Assembly: GCA_028023455.1 (NCBI GenBank)
Contig: JAQFVV010006449.1
Coordinates: 1,410,812 to 1,474,811, forward strand
Origin: Epiperipatus broadwayi
Taxonomy: Eukaryota; Onychophora; Udeonychophora; Euonychophora; Peripatidae
Direction: 5' to 3'
DNA length: 64,000 nucleotides
Positions 56,990-64,000 of the stretch are shown here, one piece after another; position 1 is the first letter of the stretch; every line of letters starts with the position of its first letter. The translations under genes and the position numbers were made by a program. The notes under the pieces were generated by a model, which saw only the letters and a program-made list of their open reading frames with translations, did not search any database and had not been told where the DNA came from.

Positions 56990-58970
56990 TATTATAATAT
57001 ACTATTTAAAGAGCATCGTTATTTTATCCCCTCATTTAGGAAAACATTTACCTTTCTCTAAACAAGTACACTATCATCATGGCTCGTTTATGAAGCTTTA
57101 AGGTCTTAAATGTCTATTTCACATATAGCCATGGAAGAACTCCTTATTTCTTATATTTAGTATTATTACTATAAGTACATTTCTAAATATAAATATTATT
57201 TATTTGTTTATATTAAACACATTTATACAGCAATACCATATTGCATAAGAAAACAATATATAAGGTATATAAGACAGAAACAACTCATACACAATAAGAG
57301 AATTAAGAATACTATTATTTAATAATAATGATGATAATAGAATCTCCCTTTAAAGCAATACTTTTAAAACATTTTATTAATTTAAAATAATGAAACAATA
57401 CTATGTGGTCTTATTACTGACTAAAACATTGATCAATCCTAATACATGCAATAAACAATTATTACACAATAAAAAGACGTGAAGAAAATATATTACACAA
57501 CAGTCCTTATTTCTGAAAGTTTATGAATACTTAATCGATGCTCTTGATGTGAACATTTCTATAGATTTCCTTAATAAATTTCATTTTAGCCAATATAATC
57601 CTTATTTATTACTTTAAAATTTCTATGCTATAATGTAAGACAAACTCCTTATTTTTATTCCACAATTTTATTGACAAGTGAAATAAATACTATTATTAAC
57701 TTTGATTCATTTATGATAAGGTGTTTTAGTTGAAACGTAATAACAAAGTTGTTGATCCCTTTTTTTGTACAAATCCACTAAGGAAGTAATTAAGTCATTT
57801 ATTCCAAAAGCGATTAAATTTCCTTTTGATTATGCTTTTAAAAAATGAGAGATATCATTCCATTTTTTAATCTCCCATGGGGTAAACTTTTTAGAAAATT
57901 ACCAAAACTCATCTATTAGTTTAAGTCTGAGTTTCACAAGTGTGCCCCAATTGATTATTTACATAAAACTGGAGAACAAAAATAAAATTGCGATCTAATG
58001 ATCATAGCAAGCGAAATCCTTTCAAAATTTACATCAGTACGGAATATTTGGATATACTTTTAAAATAAGCCCGCGATTAAAATTTATAAGAAAAATTGCA
58101 TCAGCTTTAATAAATAAGTAATTAATTAATCTTCCATGATTAAATCATGTTTGACGATGATCATGAGTCCAGGTTCCACTTCCGAAGTGAATGCCAGGTG
58201 GTTCTTTTCCAGCCTGACAAAGCGAATTTATACTTAAAATTTTATAGTTTATAGGATGATTTTTTTCAAGCAAAAGAACACTGAATTTCGTCACGCTTTT
58301 TTTTTATAGTGTAAAACGTGATTGAAAATTGACAAGTATTTGAATTCCACTTTCACTCAGTTACTATTTGTAGTCACATTTGGAAGTAGTTGCTTAGCGA
58401 TGATTGCTTTCTAGGCGATTACGATCGTGTTGCTTTCAATGTGGCAAAATCAGCCATATTTATAATATATTTTACGTATAGAAAATATTTCAAAAGATAT
58501 TTATTTCGATACTATATGTTAAATTGTTACCTTATTTACTAGAACAAATAAGATTTAATTTTATAAATTGTAAATTTTTGTATTTATAAGAGTTCTTATT
58601 ATCCATATAGCTTTATACTATTTATATTTTTAATCTTTTAAAAACATCTTTTTATTATATCTACTCATACAAACAAACACATACATGCACATTTAAATAT
58701 TATATGAAAGTTAAAGTTTGTTTACGATTGATTCGCAGTTGGATATAAATTACTGAATTTGCGGTTATGTTACGATAGGTTTATTTATTTTAATAATAAA
58801 GAACACATAACAAAACATGCCTCAGTGGAATGAAGGGTTGGTAATGTAATTTTGTTGATGTTTTTACTGAATTTTAAATTTAACCACGATTTCTAAAATT
58901 TAGCAAACGTTTCTTTACTAATTGTCAAATATGATCGTCATTATAGTCTAATTTAGCAATCTCATGCTCT
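56990..58970. other. A+T-rich sequence, no feature recognised
   Basis: No open frame above 60 codons, no terminal repeats and no SINE boxes noticed. Confidence 0.5.
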
Positions 58971-58974
58971 GGAC

Positions 58975-59125
58975 TAACTGATGAGTGCTGGTTCAGCACT
59001 AAATACATATATTGGAGATCATTTACTTTTTACATATTACTATGAGCATGTGTGTCAGTTATATAAGATAGAGCAGATAGCGGAAGAAAGCTTAAAAGTC
59101 TGTGTCCAAATCTCTTATATAATTA
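58975..59125 (+). mobile_element. LINE 3'-tail fragment
   Basis: TGATGAGTGCTGGTTCAGCAC, then GAGCATGTGTGTCAG, then AGCAGATAGCGGAAG, then CCAAATCTCTTATATAA. Right half of the tail repeat. Confidence 0.65.
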
Positions 59126-59138
59126 CATAACTCCAATT

Positions 59139-59238
59139 AATATTCATTAAGGCTGTAGCCTCAAGCGCATGCGTATAAAATGCGATAGTAGGGACCTCTA
59201 CAGGTCTTAAAACCACGGCTACAGCCTTACTGAATATT
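59139..59238. mobile_element. 100-bp MITE
   Basis: The terminal inverted repeats AATATTCATTAAGGCTGTAG / inverted AATATTCAGTAAGGCTGTAG match at 21 of 22 positions when extended. It is inserted right after a LINE tail. A half copy is at 52540. Confidence 0.9.
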
Positions 59239-59399
59239 ATTTACGTAATCAAAGTGCGTTTAAATAAATTTATAATTATAACTCGAATTATATAAATTAT
59301 ACTTGTAAAATCAAATATTATAAATGTTTCCTATATCCTGTCCACCCCTCTTATGTGTATTTAAATGGATAAGATGTTATACATGAGGAGTCAGAGTGA

Positions 59400-59745
59400 C
59401 TTAAGATCAACAAAGGCATGACAATAATATTGGCATCAACAGGGGATATGGGCATTCTATCATCAGACTTTCAATGGTGTGGATGGCTGAAGAGTTGGAG
59501 GGTTGAGTCAATTGAAGCTTACCCATTAAAGTTTGAAGATTTGTTATCTTAATATAAACCAAGCAATACATATGTGTGGAAGATGATGATCTGGACCAAA
59601 TGATGAGTGCTGCTTCAGCACAAAATATGTATATTGTAGATCATTTATACTTATGTGTGGTCATGTGTAATGGTTGTATGAGATCGAGCAGATAGCTGAA
59701 GGGAGATTAAATATCTGCATTCAAATCCCTTATATAATAATATAA
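59400..59745 (+). mobile_element. LINE 3'-tail repeat, long copy
   Basis: TCAGACTTTCAATG, then GGCTGAAGAGTTGG, then TATCTTAATATAAACC, then GATGATCTGGACC, GTGCTGCTTCAGCAC, GAGATCGAGCAGATAGCTGAAG, and ATTCAAATCCCTTATATAAT at the 3' end. It is co-linear with the inverted copy at 47711-48065. The ATTCAAATCCC motif is B-box-like, so a SINE sharing this tail is also possible. Confidence 0.7.
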
Positions 59746-59749
59746 AATT

Positions 59750-60755
59750 AAAAATTGCAATTGCTGTATGAAAAATTAAATTATTGAACCAATGAGATTG
59801 CTAGCACAATATCTATATAAAGATAATACCGCAATTATTTCAATGGCCATCCAGCTATTAATGTTCTCAATGACTACACTATGTAATCTTTTTTGTTAAC
59901 GAATTAATTTTAATTTAGTCCATTGATAATTCTTATGAATATCTTAATTTGGCTGGAAATGCATAAGTTCTTTCTTCAAATTATAATGTACATTAGGTTG
60001 TTAGCTGAATAAAGTTGTTTATTGGCTGTAGTTTAGATTGTTTAATGTGAACACATGAGCAGATTTCCTCCTTTCTTGGAAGGTGGATATACACATAGAG
60101 ACAGGCTGTAGTGACAATGATTTTTTATTCATGAACCAGATATATTCTCCCCATGCTATAGGATCTTCCTTATTAAAGCTTGGATCATGTTTATTGTTTT
60201 CTTTATAGAGCAATAATTCCAATGAGAGAAGGAACACTGAAAGTTTAATAGGCCATTCTAATGAAATTTAAATTATAATTTTTGATAATTTGAAATTTAA
60301 ATTATATGCGCATGAGGCTATTAGATATTTAAATAATAATAAAAGTATACATTTATTTTCATGTATATATTTATCTCATGAACTTCACCAAGGCAAGGTG
60401 TAGAGAATAGTATGATATTTAATGATGGGTTTATGGTAAAAGCTTTTCTAGTCTGCTCTCTCCACTAACAAAATATTTTCTAATAATTGTAATTATTGTC
60501 ACAACTGTTTTATAGCACTAAACATCACATGATCTCCTTTTATGGAGAGTTTTGTTTGTTTTAATAACTGTTTTATATGTTGCCTTATATGTTTATTGGT
60601 AAATTAGTCATCTACATCCAAATTTTATATTAATCTATCCCAATGGTATAATTATCAATAAGCATAGAAATATAAAAATAAGATAAGAAAATAGGTAAAA
60701 TTAAAAAATATATTTTTTTTTGTTAAACCAATTTTTCTCCACAACAAATCACATT
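59750..60755. other. No supported gene
   Basis: A minus-strand frame of 72 codons at 60019-60237 has a natural composition (DPSFNKEDPIAWGEYIWFMNKK) but no recognised family. Confidence 0.35.
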
Positions 60756-60759
60756 TATT

Positions 60760-60899
60760 AAAACAGGCAAAAACTGTCCCTACAGTAGTTCCACTCAGTG
60801 CCAACCAAAATAATCAATGGATGCCAAAAAGCTTGTGCATAAAATCTCCTTCCAGTGCCTACTCATCCAATAACACCAGAATAGTTTCTGGCTTGTGCT
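60760..60899 (-). repeat. Dispersed repeat, copy 2
   Basis: Inverted relative to 43684-43825. The minus strand reads ACAAGCCAGAAACTATTCTGG, then TTGGATGAGTAGGCACTGG, and TTTTTGCCTGTTTTAATAAA at the end. By eye about 75-80% identical. Confidence 0.7.
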
Positions 60900-60904
60900 A
60901 GCAT

Positions 60905-61462
60905 AAGAAATGGTGATCATGTGATGTTTAGTGGTTTAAATTACTTTTATATATGCAATTTGAATAAGACAATGACGTGTTTTGCTTAGTTAATAATTTT
61001 AATAATTTCAGTTTGTTTTGAATGTTTTAATTTTTTTTCTTTAAAATTATTAATTATAATTAGATAACATTTTTTTTCTTTTCTATATAAGAAGTGTCAG
61101 TGCCTATTTCAAATGCCGGATAGTTAAGACTGGGAGAACTTTGGTAATATTTCTTCACTGCAGAGCTCTATAAATTATTTTAAAAACTTATCTTATTTAA
61201 ATGAAGCTAGCTATAATGAAAGTTTGCTAAATTATAAATTCTCAATTACTTAAAATCCTTGTTAAAATAAAATCTCTAAATGGTAACTGCAATAGTCTTG
61301 CCTATAAATGTAATCTTGATAATTTTTCTTGTAAATGTAATAACTGTAATCAGTTATTATTTTAACCCTTCTATAATATGTGGCCATGCCTATTTTCTAT
61401 TCTAATTATTTTATTTCATTTCTAAATTCATATGCTGTGATATGCCATAATTTCAAAGCAAA
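60905..61462. other. No feature recognised
   Basis: A+T-rich sequence left of the terminal-inverted-repeat element. Confidence 0.4.
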
Positions 61463-61465
61463 GAA

Positions 61466-62495
61466 TACACCTGGGTCTCTTTTTACGTGGACTTATTTAA
61501 CAGAGATGATTTATGCTTCACCGGAAGTTGAACTTGTCAAATTCTGATAATGCGCTATTACTTTAAATAATAAATTTCACGCACTTACGTTATATTGAAA
61601 GTAATAGCACATAATTGGAATTCAACTTTCTTCTTAGTAATTTCAATATTTTCAGTGCTTTATAATAGTAAGATTTTATGCAATAATGAAATTAAAATCA
61701 TGATTTCCACATTTTATGTATACACACATTAAATTTTATAAGATTATAATGTAAATTTGTTCAAACATTGTGTGTGTTAATTTTGCATTTTAAATCACAT
61801 TCTGTTTTGTGTGCAAGTTTATTTTTAAAAGATGAGTAAATAGCAGTGAAACGAAATTTGATTTTTAAACGGAATTGAAAATTAAAGACAAAAATAAGAA
61901 TTTAATTTCTAGTTGTTAGTTTTAATTAAATTTTTCCCAGCAGTGGTGAATAAATGTCTTTTTATTATCATAAGTCTAAGTTCATAAACAATTAATAAAA
62001 TCATCATCTCAAATATTAATTACTAATTACATTGTCAACAGAAAACCATTAACACAACATGAGAGTGAACTTGGTGCTAGTTGTATTTCCTCTTGTGAGA
62101 ATCTGATTTTTTACCAGTTTGCAAATGAACGTGTTTCGGCAAATAGCAATAATAATTAAAACGTGTATAAAATAATGTAAATTACTGTACTGCAAATTAT
62201 GCATAAAAATATATTATTTTGAATAAAATTAAATATTATAGTTAAAAAAAGTTTGTCTTGTATCATTTTTTTTTTCAAATTTGAAATTTTTTATTAGTCA
62301 TATTTTATTTTCTTATTTTTTTTGCGCGAGAATTTTAAAGTAATTTTACGTTGGTGCTTTGCTTTTACGCGAATTTTGAAAAATCACAGACCAATCCCCC
62401 CTTTTTCAATGTAAGTTACGTCTATTTTTGCGCAATTTCGTTTGCGTGTGTTTTCTGAGGAACCTATCTATCGCGTAAAATGAGACCCAGGTGTA
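61466..62495. mobile_element. 1.03-kb non-autonomous DNA transposon
   Basis: The element 61468-62493 has ends CACCTGGGTCTCTTTTTACG and, inverted, CACCTGGGTCTCATTTTACG (19 of 20 match). TA flanks it on both sides (61466-61467 and 62494-62495), as for the Tc1/mariner superfamily. The interior is A+T-rich with no transposase frame; one end (62330-62480) is rich in TTTTACGCG/TTGCG motifs. Confidence 0.85.
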
Positions 62496-62499
62496 ATTA

Positions 62500-63170
62500 T
62501 CTTAATAAATTTTTGGAAGAAACAATTAGAAGCACTCCAGTGTAATGTTCTCATTGCTTTTTAGCTGATAGAAATCACTGCTTAAAAATCTATTCTAAGA
62601 GATACCAACAGATGGCTATGCACTCATTATCTATATTTAATTACTTAATATTTATTACTTTGTTATTAAGATTTGCGAATTATTATATCTCTTAATTAGA
62701 TAATGGCCAGGGGTGATCTCACAGGCATATTTGTCAATGTATAATACCTAAAATAGGCTTTCTCCTCCCTTGTTGCATTATAAAGAAATATATACAGATT
62801 CAATATATCTAACTAGATTGCTATTAATTTTTTTTTTATGTACGCAAATTTTCCCAGTTTTTTTTTTTTCCAAAACCTGCTCAAAACTACTATTGAAAGT
62901 CTTTTATTTTTTTAAATATTGATGAAATTTAGTATTATATTTTTTAAATATTATTTTTTAAATACTGATGAAATTTAGTATTATATTTTATATATACTTT
63001 TGAAAAGTAGGTTAATTATGTTTTTTATTTGTTGATAGAAATAATACTGAAAGCCAGAGGAGTTTTTTTTTAAAAAAAAAATGCAGTGTAATTCATTTTT
63101 ACGTGTCATTTTTTTGTTATTTGGAAAATTAACATTTAAGCTACACACAATTTTAAACAGGTGTGTGTGG
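62500..63170. other. A+T-rich sequence with short internal duplication
   Basis: AAATATTGATGAAATTTAGTATTATAT at about 62917 is repeated with one change at about 62958. Nothing else recognised. Confidence 0.5.
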
Positions 63171-63174
63171 CATG

Positions 63175-63224
63175 GTCTTGCGTTGTTAGCCGAGAGGCTA
63201 TGACATATGAAAAAAAAAAAAAAA
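63175..63224 (+). mobile_element. Internally deleted SINE
   Basis: GTCTTGCGTTGTTAGCCGAGAGG (5' end and A box of the SINE family) joins directly to CTATGACATATG and poly-A (3' end). About 60 bp, including the B box, is missing. Confidence 0.85.
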
Positions 63225-63336
63225 CTGTTTTAGAATTTAGAAACTGATAAATAGTTGTGTAAACATATTGTTATATATATACATGTTGGTCACAGGTGAA
63301 TTTTTAAAAAAAAAATAATAATAATGTAATTCATGT

Positions 63337-63880
63337 GAATACTTTGCCGTGACATTAATTTTTTTGAGATTTAGTATTATAGTTTTTAAATATTAGTTTT
63401 TTAATTTTTTATATTCCACAAAATACTGTTGAAAGACAGAAGTTTCATTTGTTAAAACTAGATACCATAAATAGCCTTTCAATTTATTTCATAGGCTTTT
63501 GAAAACAGTATTTATGATTTTTCTAATTATCAATGAAAATTGTTGGTTTTTTTAGTGTTGAAAATCAGGAGTTTTTTTTTTTAAAAATATAGTGCAATTC
63601 ATGTGAATACTTTGCCTTAAAATATTAGTTCTGTGTACTATATCATTTTTTATTTTTCCCTGCCATTTTTAGATTAATTTTTTTACTGCCATATATCAGG
63701 TATATTATGCACTATCTAGTTAAGTTTGTTACATAGGTTAATTATTTTCCCACTATTTTTTGAAACTACATACTTCTAGTCGATGTCATATAATGTCATA
63801 TATCGCTTGTATTGTTTTTTGAGGTGTTTTAAAATTCAAAGTGGTGTCTAGAACATACTATATCAGCACCCATATTGGGA
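63337..63880. repeat. Dispersed direct repeat, copy 2
   Basis: Partner of 56579-56985, longer by insertions. An internal partial duplication of GTGAATACTTTGCC occurs at 63336 and 63603. Confidence 0.75.
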
Positions 63881-64000
63881 TCTATAAGATGTAGAATAGT
63901 CTCTATTTTTTTTAAGATTGTTAAGATAATAAGGATATTTTAAAATCTTATCTAGATGTAACCTACTTTATTGTGTACCTATATAAGCAACATTTATTAT

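Noticed and set aside
62058-62110. Plus-strand MRVNLVLVVFPL followed by GTGAGA as a signal-peptide exon
   Set aside because: It lies inside the 1.03-kb transposon and has no supporting downstream exon in the window.

Overview
The window looks like a piece of a large, A+T-rich invertebrate animal genome. The evidence is a protein gene split by long GT-AG introns, animal-type retrotransposons (Ty3/Gypsy, RTE-type LINEs), a tRNA-derived SINE, a hAT-type MITE and long microsatellites. I cannot name the species. There are no rRNA genes, canonical tRNA genes, CRISPR arrays or bacterial features.

Only one host gene can be supported: a secreted trypsin-like (S1 family) serine protease on the minus strand. 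Exon 1 (39468-39525) encodes a signal peptide. Exon 2 (15525-15670) encodes the propeptide and the R|IAGG activation site. Exon 3 (8195-8283) carries the catalytic-histidine motif TAAHC. The splice sites are canonical and the reading phases agree across both introns (about 23.8 kb and 7.2 kb). The exons for the catalytic Asp and Ser were not found and probably lie beyond the left edge.

Most of the rest is repeat. 1-8.2 kb: a TAA array, a very long GAA array, a hairpin, a SINE and a hAT MITE. 8.3-15.5 kb (intron 2): two SINEs, a LINE tail and a perfect 59-bp hairpin. 15.7-39.5 kb (intron 1): a decayed LINE ending just upstream of exon 2, an A+C-rich satellite-like array with ~85-bp units (22.8-24.7 kb), and a three-element nest. 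In that nest an RTE-type LINE (about 29.5-37.2 kb) is interrupted by a complete young Gypsy element (30201-35605, TSD GTATA) and by a SINE (36593-36700). GATA arrays lie on both sides of exon 1.

39.6-64 kb: no host gene was recognised. It holds two fold-back MITEs, LINE relics, a probable old LTR element bounded by 1.7-kb direct repeats (49.2-56.6 kb), a 100-bp MITE, and a 1.03-kb terminal-inverted-repeat element. Several dispersed 'unknown' repeats are probably the 3' tails of one LINE family.

Identities, domain calls and homology statements come from reading the sequence and from general knowledge of the families; no search was run.
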